DNA from: Billgrantia zhangzhouensis
Lineage (GTDB): Bacteria > Pseudomonadota > Gammaproteobacteria > Pseudomonadales > Halomonadaceae
Direction of reading: 5' to 3'
NCBI RefSeq assembly: GCF_021404465.1
Contig: NZ_JABFTT010000002.1
Location: forward strand, 1-64,000
DNA: 64,000 nt
Positions 35,139 to 43,758 of this stretch are shown here, piece by piece. The stretch's first letter is position 1. Each line of letters opens with the position of its first letter. The position numbers and the translations under genes are program-made. The notes beneath the pieces are model-generated. The model made no database searches and was not told where the DNA came from. It worked only from the letters and a program-made list of their open reading frames with translations.

Positions 35139-36929
35139 CTAATTCTTTGTGACTCGGTTGATCTCGGTCAGGCTTGTAGTCCCCTGCATTACCTTCATCA
35201 GGCCGCTGCGGCGTAGATCCGGGTGGCCCTCTTCGCGTGCCAGGCGATCGAAGTCCATGGAGTTACCGTTACGCATGATCAGTTGGCTCATGGCGCTGCT
35301 GATCGGCACCACCTCGTAGATCCCCACGCGGCCCTGGTAGCCATGGGTGCAATGCTTGCAGCCTACCGCCTCGAAGACAGTGGCGCTATCCACTTCCTGT
35401 GCCGTAAAGCCCTCCTGCAACAGCACCTCGCGGGGTAGCTCCGCCTCCTGGCGGCAGTGCCTGCACAGCCGCCGCGCCAAGCGTTGGGCGATGATCAAGC
35501 TCACCGAACTGGCAAGATTGAAGGGCGGCACGCCCATGTTGGCCAGGCGCGTCAAGGTCTCTGCGGCGGAATTGGTGTGTACCGTGGAAAGCACCAAGTG
35601 GCCGGTTTGTGCCGCCTTCACCGCGATCTCGGCGGTCTCCAGGTCGCGGATCTCGCCTACCATCACCACGTCTGGGTCCTGGCGCAGGAAGGCGCGCAGC
35701 GCGCTGGCGAAATCCAGACCGATCTTGGGCAGTACATTGACCTGATTGACGCCCGGCACCTTGATTTCCACGGGGTCCTCGGCGGTACAGATATTGCGCT
35801 GTACTTCGTTGAGGAGGTTCAGGCCGGTATAGAGAGTGACCGTCTTGCCGCTGCCAGTGGGGCCGGTCACCAGAATCATGCCCTGGGGGTGGTCCAGTAC
35901 GCTCTCGTAGAGCGCGCGCTGTTGCGGCGTGAAGCCCAGTGCATCGATGCCGATCTGCGCCGAGCTGGGATCGAGAATACGCAGCACGATCTTCTCGCCG
36001 TACACAGTGGGCAGCGAGTTCACACGGAGGTCGATCGTTCGCGACTTGGAAACCTTGAGCTTGATTGCGCCATCCTGCGGCAGGCGGCGCTCGGAAATAT
36101 CCAGCCGCGCCATTACCTTCAAGCGCGCGGCAATGCGCGAGTGCATGACAAACGGCGGGTGTGCGGCCTCCATCAACATGCCGTCCACGCGCATGCGCAC
36201 CCGGTAGCTGGTTTCATAAGGTTCGAAGTGAATGTCCGAAGCGCCACGGCGAATGGCATCGAGCAGGATCTTGTTCACGAATTTGACGACGGGAGCGTCG
36301 TCGGCATCGCTGGTAATGGCGTCTGCCGCTTCCTTGCCGATATCTTCCCCGCCCTCGAACTCCAGCTCGCTGATGGCATCGTCCACATCCGCCAGCTCAT
36401 CCATCAAGCCGGCTTCATGCTGTGCCAGGTAAGCCTCCAGCACCGGCATCAGCTGGTCCACTGGACTCAATACGGCATCGATGCCCAGGCCGGTGGCGAA
36501 CCGCAGCTCGTCGAGTCGCACCAGGCTGGAAGGGTAGGGCACCGCCACTGTGAGCCGGTGTCCGCGGCGGGCAAGCGGCACCGCACACAGCTTGCGTAGC
36601 AGCTTGTCGGGATACTCGCTGGCGGAGGGTAGGCTCGCCAAACGCAGTGCGTCCAGATCGACCAGCGGCAGGCCATACTCCCACGCCGCACACAGCGTAC
36701 CCTGACGGGCCGTGACGAGGCCTGTCGCGATCACATGCTCCAGCAGGCTGATCTCGGCTTCGCGCGCTTCTTGCTCCGCCCGCTGTACCGCCGCGCGGGA
36801 GAGTAATCCATGCTCCACCAGCCGCCGAGGGAAACCACGCAGCCCCTCGAGGCTGGCGGCATGTCGTTGAGCGGTATCTGCGCTGGCTGGCGCATGGGCA
36901 CCCAGCGGTACCGTTCGATAGTCGTTCAT
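35139..36929 (-). CDS. pilB: Type IV pilus assembly ATPase PilB
   Basis: This 596-residue hexameric ATPase powers pilus extension. It has an N-terminal MshEN-like region (about 30-170), Walker A GPTGSGKT, the Asp and His boxes (RAFLRQDPDVVMVGEIRD and TGHLVLSTVHTN), and the tetracysteine CRHC ... CKHC near the C-terminus. MshEN domains of this type can bind c-di-GMP, which would fit the c-di-GMP control suggested by LapD; binding is not shown. GAGG lies five bases before the ATG. It is divergent from pilA. Confidence 0.95.
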   Translation of the reverse strand: MNDYRTVPLGAHAPASADTAQRHAASLEGLRGFPRRLVEHGLLSRAAVQRAEQEAREAEISLLEHVIATGLVTARQGTLCAAWEYGLPLVDLDALRLASLPSASEYPDKLLRKLCAVPLARRGHRLTVAVPYPSSLVRLDELRFATGLGIDAVLSPVDQLMPVLEAYLAQHEAGLMDELADVDDAISELEFEGGEDIGKEAADAITSDADDAPVVKFVNKILLDAIRRGASDIHFEPYETSYRVRMRVDGMLMEAAHPPFVMHSRIAARLKVMARLDISERRLPQDGAIKLKVSKSRTIDLRVNSLPTVYGEKIVLRILDPSSAQIGIDALGFTPQQRALYESVLDHPQGMILVTGPTGSGKTVTLYTGLNLLNEVQRNICTAEDPVEIKVPGVNQVNVLPKIGLDFASALRAFLRQDPDVVMVGEIRDLETAEIAVKAAQTGHLVLSTVHTNSAAETLTRLANMGVPPFNLASSVSLIIAQRLARRLCRHCRQEAELPREVLLQEGFTAQEVDSATVFEAVGCKHCTHGYQGRVGIYEVVPISSAMSQLIMRNGNSMDFDRLAREEGHPDLRRSGLMKVMQGTTSLTEINRVTKN

Positions 36930-37170
36930 GGCGCCTCAGGTATCAGGCCTGCAAGAGTATTGGGCGAAAAATCCATCAGGCATTCTAGCCCCCTGGTCAA
37001 GGTACGGCACGACACGCTGGCCAACGCCATCCCAACTGGTATTAACGTCCTGGTCGTTTATGATGAGACGGGGTTCATGCCTACGTAGGGGCAGCTTGCG
37101 AAGCGTGGGCTGAGTCATCTAATGTACGCGGCAAGGCTCATGGGGCCGCAAGGAAGGGTGTTGACAAGGG

Positions 37171-37566
37171 ATGATGGAGAAAATGTCGCAGCAGGGAATG
37201 GCCGCCAAGCGAAGGCAGGGCGGTTTCACGCTCATCGAGCTGTTGATCGTGGTGGCGATCATTGGAATATTGATGACGGTCGCGATTCCGCAGTACCAGA
37301 ACTATACGCAACGAGCTGCAGAGGGTGCCTGCTTGGCAGATACTAGAGCTTATGCTACTGCTTATGTTGCGGCTAGTTACGATCCAGCTATAGGTGTGCC
37401 AACTGTTGCCGAGTTTTTCCCGGCTCAAACATTCGGAGATGACGGGAAAAGTTCCTGCACAGCCATTGCACCCGCTGATAACGATACCATCATGCGTGGC
37501 ATTCCAAGGTCGCCTGGTGTAGAAAACCAAGACGTAAGGTTGGCAGCCACAGAAGCGGAAGTTTGA
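37171..37566 (+). CDS. pilA: Type IV prepilin (PilA-like)
   Basis: This 131-residue prepilin has a basic leader, the cleavage site [21 protein letters not shown] and Glu5, as required for PilD. The mature part is short (about 114 residues) with two Cys (in GACLADTR and SSCTAIA) that could form the usual disulphide. The start is uncertain: several ATGs (37171, 37174, 37183) precede the cleavage site and none has a strong ribosome site. It is divergent from pilB; no sigma-54 box was found upstream. The second half is less GC-rich than its neighbours. Confidence 0.88.
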   Translation: MMEKMSQQGMAAKRRQGGFTLIELLIVVAIIGILMTVAIPQYQNYTQRAAEGACLADTRAYATAYVAASYDPAIGVPTVAEFFPAQTFGDDGKSSCTAIAPADNDTIMRGIPRSPGVENQDVRLAATEAEV

Positions 37567-37700
37567 TTGGGGTCGCGCTTGTCTGAAGTGTTTTAAATCA
37601 CTTCATGCTGCTATTGCCGAAGAATGACACCAGGTCTGGAGGTTGAGGCCGCTCAATGCGAAGCGGCACCATACAGCCACTGCTGTGGCAATGCCGATTT

Positions 37701-38072
37701 TCAGGTCGCGACATGCTGGTTGCGTAGTGTCTTGGCGTAAAGCAGCAGATAAGAGATATCCCGGGCCTTGTCGGCGCTCTCCTGCATTCGGGTGCCGTTC
37801 TGCTCCAGCAGGAACCACACGCCGGCTTGCCTCAGCCTTTGTTTGAATTCCGCTATCTCCGCGTCGATACCATGCTCGGCATAAGCGAGAAAGACCTGGC
37901 ATTCTACGGTCCATTGCTCGTTGTGCCGTGAACTCTCATAGCACGCCCAGCCCATGTCGTGCCCTTTGGCAATGGCCTCGTGATAGGCGGCGTTGCCGTG
38001 GGCTGGTGAGGAGACGAGCGCTGCCAGTGAGAGAACCAACAGGGAGAGCGCTCGCTTGCCGCTGAGCTGCAT
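37701..38072 (-). CDS. Small secreted hypothetical protein with conserved Cys
   Basis: This 123-residue product has a Sec signal peptide (ALSLLVLSLAALVSSPAHG, cleavage near residue 26) and a mature helical part with Cys in GWACYESS and VECQVF, which could be disulphide-bonded in the periplasm. No family was recognised. The start at 38072 is chosen because AGGAG lies six bases upstream; a longer frame from 38144 would bury the signal. It lies between pilA and the CigR-like gene; a short hairpin (GAAGTG...CACTTC, 37585-37604) precedes it on the pilA side. Confidence 0.65.
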   Translation of the reverse strand: MQLSGKRALSLLVLSLAALVSSPAHGNAAYHEAIAKGHDMGWACYESSRHNEQWTVECQVFLAYAEHGIDAEIAEFKQRLRQAGVWFLLEQNGTRMQESADKARDISYLLLYAKTLRNQHVAT

Positions 38073-38244
38073 GACGGTCTCCTGTGAGTCAATCATTTTG
38101 ATTGACATCGGCGAGCGCGGGAGAAACTTAAAGAAATTTGTCATTAATATGACAAAACGCGCTGAAACATGCTGTTTCGCTGCACACTCATTGCGTATTT
38201 ACCTCCTAGGCTAAAACGACAGCCAACCTGCAAGGAGTGCCACC

Positions 38245-38799
38245 ATGCGCCATGCCAAGCGAATTCTGCTGCCGAGCCTGGCAGTGCTGATGCTGACCGC
38301 AGCCCATGCCCAGGCGCAGCCAGGCGAGAACCGCGGCCAGGGGCAAGGGCCAGAACAGCGGCAGGGGCAAAGTCAGGGCCAGGGCCAGGCGAGAGGACAA
38401 GCCCAGCACGCAGTGCCGGGCCAGCCCGGACGAGGTGCCGATCACGAGCCGGGACGCGGGGCGAGGGGAAGCGACGAGTGGCGTGACGACAGGCGAGACG
38501 AGCGCCGCATCATCGTCGATGGCCCGCGTATCGACGAGCGCGAGATCCGCCGCCTGCTGATCGAGCGGCGCGACTGGGTCGAGATAGACCGCAGCCGAGA
38601 GAGCCTGCCGCCAGGCGTACGCATGAATCTGGAGCGCGGCAAGCCGCTACCTCCCGGTATCGCCAAGCAGCTTGACGAGCGCATTCTGCGTGACTTGCCG
38701 CGCTACGACGGTTATGAGTGGCGTCGGGTTGGGCCGGATGTCGTGCTGGTGGATGTCGTCAACGCCATCATCTACGAGATTCTGCGCGACATTTTCTGA
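38245..38799 (+). CDS. CigR/RcnB-like periplasmic protein with Gln/Gly-rich repeat region
   Basis: This 184-residue secreted protein has a signal peptide (cleavage after AHAQA, about residue 24), a low-complexity region of GQGQ-type repeats (25-75), an Arg/Asp-rich stretch, and a C-terminal domain with ESLPPGVRMNLERGKPLPPG, YDGYEWRRVGPDVVLVDV and IIYEIL. That end matches the family of CigR, an anti-virulence regulator, and RcnB-like proteins. Its role here is unknown; no partner gene is adjacent. AAGGAG lies upstream of the ATG. Confidence 0.8.
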   Translation: MRHAKRILLPSLAVLMLTAAHAQAQPGENRGQGQGPEQRQGQSQGQGQARGQAQHAVPGQPGRGADHEPGRGARGSDEWRDDRRDERRIIVDGPRIDEREIRRLLIERRDWVEIDRSRESLPPGVRMNLERGKPLPPGIAKQLDERILRDLPRYDGYEWRRVGPDVVLVDVVNAIIYEILRDIF

Positions 38800-38979
38800 G
38801 CCGGATGCTGAACCAGGGTCCGTCCCATGGAAGTGGGGCGGGCTCGGGTGGTTACCTCCGCGCGTCGGAAAAACTGACCCCGATCAACAAATTTGCATGT
38901 TCTTATAAAAAAACTTGCCTTCACATTTCTGGTGCGCTCTGCGAGACTCCTGCACCTATTTTGTGCAAGCCGAAGGCAA

Positions 38980-39507
38980 ATGAAGACTTACCTCAGTAAA
39001 ATGCGCGCCGAGCGAACCCGAGCCGCCAGCCCTGACTGGCAGGATGCCCTGTGGTCCTGGTTCGGTGCATTCCTCGGCATGGGCGCCATCTGTTGGCTGA
39101 GCGCACATTGGCTTTCCCATCACCTGCTAATCGTGGCCTCCTTCGGCGCCACCTCGGTGTTGCTCTATGCTGCCCCCGATAGCCCATTCGCGCAGCCTCG
39201 CAACGTGCTGATAGGCAGCATGCTCTCCGCTTTGGTGGGCATGGCCTGCTTCAAGCTGCTCGGCAGCACGGCACTTGCGGTTACGCTCGCCGTATCGCTC
39301 TCGGTACTCGCCATGCAACTGACCCACACAGTGCACCCACCAGGCGCTGCCGCGGCACTGGGCGCCGTGATCGGCGGGGAGCCGGTGATTGCTTTGGGGT
39401 GGTGGTACCCCCTGATGCCGATCGGCATCGGCTGCGGGGTGATGCTGATCGTGGCGATACTGGTCAACAACTTGGCCCGGCATCGGCGCTACCCACGTTA
39501 TTGGTAG
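38980..39507 (+). CDS. HPP family membrane protein
   Basis: This 175-residue inner-membrane protein has four hydrophobic segments and the family motif HTVHPPGAAAALGAVIGG. HPP proteins have been proposed as nitrite or other anion transporters in some bacteria and plastids; the substrate here is not known. The start at 38980 has AAGG just upstream; a longer frame from 38893 is possible but lacks a ribosome site. An AT-rich stretch about 75 bases upstream (38905-38925) may hold its promoter. Confidence 0.8.
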   Translation: MKTYLSKMRAERTRAASPDWQDALWSWFGAFLGMGAICWLSAHWLSHHLLIVASFGATSVLLYAAPDSPFAQPRNVLIGSMLSALVGMACFKLLGSTALAVTLAVSLSVLAMQLTHTVHPPGAAAALGAVIGGEPVIALGWWYPLMPIGIGCGVMLIVAILVNNLARHRRYPRYW

Positions 39508-39585
39508 CGTAACTGGCAATATCAGGAGAAGCGTGGCTCAAAGGGCATCGCACCGGCCCAGCCTGTATTTACCCGTGGTGCGACA

Positions 39586-40290
39586 TCAGGACGGAAACGC
39601 CATGTTTTCCTGCTTGAAACCGCCCAGTGCGGCCAAGCCGCTCCAGTTCATGATGCGGATTTGCCTGTTGTCGCAATTCTCGATCAGTCCCTTGCGCTTG
39701 ATCTTGCTGATCGAGCGGCTGACATGCACGCTGGAAAGCCCCAGTACGTCGGAAATTTGCAATTGCGTAAGCGGGAAGAAATAGCGGCCTTTATAGGTCA
39801 GCCCGGCCGCATGGGAGCGGGCATAGCATTCGCACAACAGGTTGGCGATGCGCCCCTCGGCACTGCGCGCCGAAACGTTGATGATCCAGTTCAAGGCAAC
39901 GTTATGGCTCATGTGGCCCGAGGCCTTGAACAAACGCAGTATTCTTGGGCGTTTGAACAGCCGCTCGGCGCTTTCCGGTTTGATAGTAGTGAAGCGGAGC
40001 AGTGTCAGGGCCTTGATCGAAAAGTCCATCCTGGTATGCAGGCCCATGCCGCTATCGCTGACATCGCCAGGCAGCAGCAGCGAAGTAATGGGCTCGCTGC
40101 CGTCGGGCAGCATCTTGTAGTGACAGGCCCAGCCTTTCTCGATCAGGTGCAAGCACTCGAGCGGTTCGCCTTCGCGAGCCAAGTGGCTACCTTTCCGTAC
40201 CTCCCGCACGGGGCCGGTGCAGGTGGCGAACAGGCGCTTGTCCTCGTCGCATAAGTCATTGCGTTCCTTGAAGTTATGGAACAAATACAT
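39586..40290 (-). CDS. Crp/Fnr family transcriptional regulator
   Basis: This 234-residue regulator has an N-terminal cyclic-nucleotide-binding-type beta-roll (about 30-140) and a C-terminal winged helix with LTQLQISDVLGLSSVHVSRSISKI as recognition region. The four-Cys iron-sulfur pattern of FNR is absent, so it is not an oxygen sensor of that type; the ligand is unknown. AAAGGG lies six bases before the ATG at 40290; an alternative start at 40317 with AGGA exists. It is convergent with the HPP gene and divergent from mvaT. Confidence 0.85.
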   Translation of the reverse strand: MYLFHNFKERNDLCDEDKRLFATCTGPVREVRKGSHLAREGEPLECLHLIEKGWACHYKMLPDGSEPITSLLLPGDVSDSGMGLHTRMDFSIKALTLLRFTTIKPESAERLFKRPRILRLFKASGHMSHNVALNWIINVSARSAEGRIANLLCECYARSHAAGLTYKGRYFFPLTQLQISDVLGLSSVHVSRSISKIKRKGLIENCDNRQIRIMNWSGLAALGGFKQENMAFPS

Positions 40291-40629
40291 TGACGTCCCT
40301 TTCGTCGTATCGCTCATCGCTTCCTGTACAGTGTAACAAAGCCCCAGGTGCTTACAAATTTCTGTATTAGAAGATTCTGATTGATTGGGCGGCCTCGGCA
40401 CTTGCTAGTCGTACTTCGGCATGGTGCAGCCCAGACGCACAAAGAGTAAAAATATGACTCACGCAATTGACAAATTGTGATGGTTCAGTTTATGAGGGGG
40501 TATGCCGTGCTTAAAAGATGCGAGCAACTGGCTCCCGCGTATACTCAGGTTTTTTTGACGCCAAGTGCCTCTTAACTGCACGCGTATTTGACTCACTCCG
40601 TTTGAGTCGGCTAAAACTAAACTGAAGTG

Positions 40630-40658
40630 TTGTCATTTTGGTCGAGTTGTTGTATTTA
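40630..40658 (+). promoter_or_regulatory. Candidate mvaT promoter
   Basis: A -35 TTGTCA (40630-40635) and -10 TATTTA (40653-40658) are 17 bases apart, giving a leader of about 40 bases. The 415-base region upstream (40291-40705) is clearly more AT-rich than its surroundings and contains an inverted repeat GACTCA...TGAGTC (40590-40608). H-NS-type proteins usually bind their own AT-rich promoters, so self-regulation is plausible. Confidence 0.45.
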
Positions 40659-40705
40659 TAAGCGGCATCCCATAAACCTCCCATTTAGAAGCAAGGACCG
40701 TACAC

Positions 40706-41086
40706 ATGTCTCTTCTCAGCGAATTCATGCAGAAAGAACAGCAGCTCAAGCAGCTTCAGGCTGAAATGGAGCGGCTGCAGAACGACGAGCGCCTGAAGGC
40801 CGAACTGGAATTCAAGGATAAGCTCGAAGCCCTCATGCGCGAGTTCAACAAGAGCTCAGCCGACGTTATCGGCCTGTTGGAGCCGCAGGGCGGCAAGTCC
40901 GCGCAGGTCAAGTCCGCGGCTTCTTCCAGCACCGGGCGCCGCAAGCGCAAGCTGAAGATCTACAAGAATCCGAAGACCGGCGAAGTAGTGGAAACCCGCG
41001 GCGGTAACCACAAGACGCTCAAGGCATGGAAGGACGAGCACGGCTCCGACACCGTAGAAGGCTGGCTGGTTCGCGTCGAATCCTGA
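40706..41086 (+). CDS. mvaT: MvaT-type H-NS family nucleoid protein
   Basis: This 126-residue xenogeneic silencer has an N-terminal coiled-coil oligomerisation domain (about 1-65) and a C-terminal AT-DNA-binding domain with YKNPKTGEVVETRGGNHKTL KAWK, characteristic of MvaT/MvaU rather than E. coli H-NS. It probably silences AT-rich acquired DNA such as the polysaccharide genes further right in this window. GCAAGGA lies upstream of the ATG. It ends before a bidirectional terminator. Confidence 0.92.
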   Translation: MSLLSEFMQKEQQLKQLQAEMERLQNDERLKAELEFKDKLEALMREFNKSSADVIGLLEPQGGKSAQVKSAASSSTGRRKRKLKIYKNPKTGEVVETRGGNHKTLKAWKDEHGSDTVEGWLVRVES

Positions 41087-41132
41087 GGCAAGAGGAATTC
41101 TCTGATTAGGGGTCGGAATCCTAATTAGGGCT

Positions 41133-41165
41133 GTGGGCTCGCGCCATACGCGTGAGCCCACTTGT
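41133..41165. terminator. Terminator between convergent mvaT and AraC-type gene
   Basis: A stem of GTGGGCTC (41133-41140) with GAGCCCAC (41154-41161), extended by inner GCG/CGC pairing, is followed by TTGT on the plus strand. It lies between the two convergent genes. Confidence 0.55.
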
Positions 41166-41174
41166 CTGGCCCCA

Positions 41175-41996
41175 TCAGGTCTGGTGAAGGGGTAGTCTGA
41201 TCATGATGCCGGTTTCGTCCCACTCCACCTGAACGGCATCCCCGCTGGCATGAAGCTTCTTTTCCGGCAATCCCTCGCAAACGAGGAATTGAATGACATC
41301 CGGAATCTCCTCCAGTGCTTGCAGTTTGACGCAAGCGTGCTGCTGGGCGGGGAGTTTCAGCAAGCGAAAGGAGGCGGGAATGGCAATTTCGGGTGCTTCG
41401 TGCTGCTCGATCAGCGGACCGACATCGATCCGTTCCACATCGCTAGGTAGAGGCGTGTTATGCATCAAGGCAATGGTGCGCCTCTGCCGTAGGCGTTCCG
41501 GCAGGCTCTCCACGCTTTTGGCATGTTGGGTCCATGCGCGTAATACGTCGAAAGAGCGATGGTTATCCTTGCGGTATAAGCGTGTCGCCAGAGCGTGGTG
41601 CATGGGCGCCTTGCAGATTTCGAACTCGGGCGCCGTGCCGCCATGTCCTTGGCAATAAGGGCTGCGATGTAGTTGCAAACGCAGCGCTTGGCGGTATTGG
41701 CGCGGCGTTTGGTTGTGGTATCGTTGGAAGGCGCGGCTGAAAGCAGAATGATTTTGATAGCCACACCGGGTCGCGATGGTCTGTATCGGGAAGGGGGTGA
41801 ACGCCAGCAGGCGTGCCGCCTTTTCCAGTCGCAGGGTGTCGCGATAGGCGCTAGGGGACAGACCGAAGCACTGCTTGAACCTGCGCCGGACCTGTGAGGT
41901 CGAATAACCGAGTCGGCTGGCGAGGTCTTCTACTCCCTGCTGGCTCTCCAAATGTTCCTGCAGCCAGATCTCCGCCCGCATCATCTCGTTAAACAT
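41175..41996 (-). CDS. AraC family regulator with GyrI-like effector domain
   Basis: This 273-residue regulator has the double helix-turn-helix of AraC/XylS at the N-terminus (about 1-110; ASRLGYSTSQVRRRFKQCFG and TIATRCGYQNHSAFSRAFQR). A C-terminal GyrI/Rob-like ligand domain follows (about 120-273). This order resembles Rob and other multidrug or stress regulators. AAGGGA lies before the ATG at 41996; an upstream in-frame start at 42038 lacks a site. It is divergent from the short MvaT-like gene, and the target is unknown. Confidence 0.85.
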   Translation of the reverse strand: MFNEMMRAEIWLQEHLESQQGVEDLASRLGYSTSQVRRRFKQCFGLSPSAYRDTLRLEKAARLLAFTPFPIQTIATRCGYQNHSAFSRAFQRYHNQTPRQYRQALRLQLHRSPYCQGHGGTAPEFEICKAPMHHALATRLYRKDNHRSFDVLRAWTQHAKSVESLPERLRQRRTIALMHNTPLPSDVERIDVGPLIEQHEAPEIAIPASFRLLKLPAQQHACVKLQALEEIPDVIQFLVCEGLPEKKLHASGDAVQVEWDETGIMIRLPLHQT

Positions 41997-42240
41997 AACT
42001 GTCCCTTGCTTGATCCCGCAGCATATGAGGTGCTGCATTCATAACAACGCTGGTGCCTTCAATGGCGCCGGGGCAGTGCCGGAAGCGGCATGTGCCCGTG
42101 AACTTTATGGTTTTTATGCGCCTCTTTATGCGCTTTGGCAGGAGGCAAAGGCAAGGTTGGTTAGCGATTTTGACCGTTTGTGCATAATTGTAGCCGGGTG
42201 CGGTGTGACGCCCCTTATGCGCCAGCCCGCGCATCTCTAA

Positions 42241-42289
42241 GAGTAGCGCACTGGCTGGCCTTCGCTACTCGAGGTGTTGGCGGTATACT
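42241..42289 (+). promoter_or_regulatory. Inverted repeat overlapping a candidate promoter
   Basis: A perfect 8-bp inverted repeat, GAGTAGCG (42241-42248) and CGCTACTC (42263-42270), overlaps the -35 position of a promoter with -10 TATACT (42284-42289; -35 TTCGCT at 42261-42266, 17-base spacing). It could be an operator for the following gene. The remaining 377-base gap from the AraC-type gene shows only modest AT-rich stretches. Confidence 0.4.
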
Positions 42290-42373
42290 CGAGGCCTGTC
42301 GCCATCGGGTGCCGTCAAGGAAGCGAAGCCATTCATGCCGCGCTTCCAGGTACTTGAGCAATTACGGATACAC

Positions 42374-42670
42374 ATGAGAAACCAAAAACCCAACCGATCG
42401 ATGGACGAGCGCGAGAAACTGCGCAAGTTTCGTGAGCTAGATGACGCCTTCGCCCAGGCGCTGCGCGAACTGGAAAAGCCCAATTCACGTCTCGCCATTC
42501 CCACGGGACCTCCGGTGCGCAGCCTGGCTGAGCTGGAAGCGGAAGAGCAGCAGCAACGCCAGCAGGCGTTCGAAGCGCAGCTCAAGGCATTGATGAAGGA
42601 ATACGCCCAGCCCAGGGAGAGCGTGGCCGACCTGCTGCGCACCCTGAAAACGCTCGGTCACATCGCCTGA
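42374..42670 (+). CDS. Short MvaT/H-NS-like protein lacking the DNA-binding domain
   Basis: This 98-residue, largely alpha-helical product contains AFEAQLKALMKEYAQ and SVADLL, which align with EFKDKLEALMREFNK and DVIGLL in the oligomerisation domain of the MvaT encoded 1.3 kb upstream. The protein ends there; the YKNPxTGE...GGNHKTL DNA-binding part is missing. H-NS antagonists such as H-NST work by joining H-NS through this domain, so an anti-MvaT role is possible. The start is 42374 (weak ribosome site); 42401 is an alternative. Confidence 0.6.
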   Translation: MRNQKPNRSMDEREKLRKFRELDDAFAQALRELEKPNSRLAIPTGPPVRSLAELEAEEQQQRQQAFEAQLKALMKEYAQPRESVADLLRTLKTLGHIA

Positions 42671-42694
42671 TTCACCCATGACCCATACTCGCCA

Positions 42695-43165
42695 ATGACC
42701 TACTTGCTGGTGATGGGCAGCCTGGTACTGTCTGTCGTGTTCACGCTGGGCTGGGCGCTTTCGCGTCTGTTGCGCTGGGTAGCCGCCGGCCTGCCGGGGG
42801 GCGGCAAGCCCAAAGCCAAGCGCAAGCCCGCCAGGCGCAGCGGCGCCACGCGCCAATCCGGCTCGAGCCGAACATCGCGCGGCGCCGGTACCAAAACTGC
42901 CGCCAAAGCTAGCGCCAAGCCGCCGCCCCGCGAGCCTTGGCGCATCACCCGACGCCTGGCTGAATGGCGCTCCAGCACTGCGTTCGCCCTGGTAACGGCG
43001 CTCACCTACCTGGTGGCACGTCTTGCCGAGCACGGTATGAGCTTTCGTCCACCCCATAACGTACCCACCGGCTTCACCGCCTTGGTGGCCGGCTTCGGCT
43101 GGCTTGCCGCCGGCCTGATCCTGCTCGCTCTCCTTCATCGGCTGGCCGTTTGGCGCTGCCGTTGA
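42695..43165 (+). CDS. Hypothetical membrane protein with basic linker
   Basis: This 156-residue protein has an N-terminal membrane helix (about 3-24), a Lys/Arg/Ala/Ser-rich basic linker (about 36-80) and two more hydrophobic segments (about 95-115 and 130-150). I recognise no family. It begins 24 bases after the short MvaT-like gene in the same direction, so the two may be co-transcribed. The basic linker would lie in the cytoplasm and could contact nucleic acid or lipid; this is only suggestive. Confidence 0.55.
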   Translation: MTYLLVMGSLVLSVVFTLGWALSRLLRWVAAGLPGGGKPKAKRKPARRSGATRQSGSSRTSRGAGTKTAAKASAKPPPREPWRITRRLAEWRSSTAFALVTALTYLVARLAEHGMSFRPPHNVPTGFTALVAGFGWLAAGLILLALLHRLAVWRCR

Positions 43166-43492
43166 GTCAGTGTTGCCTTGGCGCTTTCTCAGTCGTTTTC
43201 GCGATTTTGCTGTCTTATTTTCGTAAAACGCGAACAACTGACTGACCGCTCGGCATTATTCGGCTTCACTCAGCGGTAGAGCAACGCGCCCGAGTCCCGT
43301 AGAATCATGCCATTCCAATAACGATATTCAGCAGGGGGTCTGAAAGCGCAGCCACCCATGCTGTGCTCCAGGAGATGTCGAGCGCCAGCTCGGCGACGGA
43401 CCGTGATAAATGGCGCCGAGGGCTTGCCCTGTGCTTTACCGTGCGCGTTTTCGCAACGGCCCGTTCCCGCTCTGGTATCGCTCCGTAACAGG

Positions 43493-43569
43493 GCCAGGGA
43501 ATCGCCCGGAACAATCCCCGGGCGGTAGCGTGCCTGAACGGTGGCGGTTCGCTTGAAGCGATCCCTGGC
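43493..43569 (+). ncRNA. Structured leader element upstream of the beta-CASP nuclease gene
   Basis: Paired arms GCCAGGGAATCGC (43493-43505) and GCGATCCCTGGC (43558-43569) enclose a GC-rich inner hairpin (CCCGG...CCGGG). This would form a stable RNA stem about 190 bases before the nuclease start, in a 593-base gap (43166-43758) with no recognised gene except the small frame at 43583. Its identity is unknown; a leader or processing site is one reading. The rest of the gap has no clear promoter. Confidence 0.4.
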
Positions 43570-43582
43570 AGGTTAAGAAAAA

Positions 43583-43654
43583 ATGAACCGCATGCTTGAA
43601 AGTGAAGATTTTGTTGCTCAACTGACAAAAAAGTGGCTCGCCCAAGCTGCGTGA
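43583..43654 (+). CDS. Possible 23-residue leader peptide
   Basis: An ATG at 43583 opens a 23-codon frame (MNRMLESEDFVAQLTKKWLA plus three residues) after an A-rich stretch and directly downstream of the structured element. A GGTTAAG-like site precedes it. Nothing but position and composition supports it, so it may be chance. Confidence 0.25.
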   Translation: MNRMLESEDFVAQLTKKWLAQAA

Positions 43655-43758
43655 CGACACCTGAGTACGTACAGGGAACGAACCGCGTGAAGCTGCCGGT
43701 TACCGGCGCGGCGCTGTTTCGCGAACTGGATTCGACAAACCGCGAACAAGAACGAAAA

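Noticed and set aside
37081-37170. Sigma-54 promoter for pilA
   Set aside because: GG and GC pairs occur (near 37088-37101), but none with the required -24/-12 spacing.
43261-43300. tRNA-like string (CTCAGCGGTAGAGCAACGC, then CGAGTCCCG)
   Set aside because: It resembles D-arm and T-arm pieces, but there is no acceptor stem, anticodon arm or proper spacing; at best a remnant of an attachment site, too weak to list.
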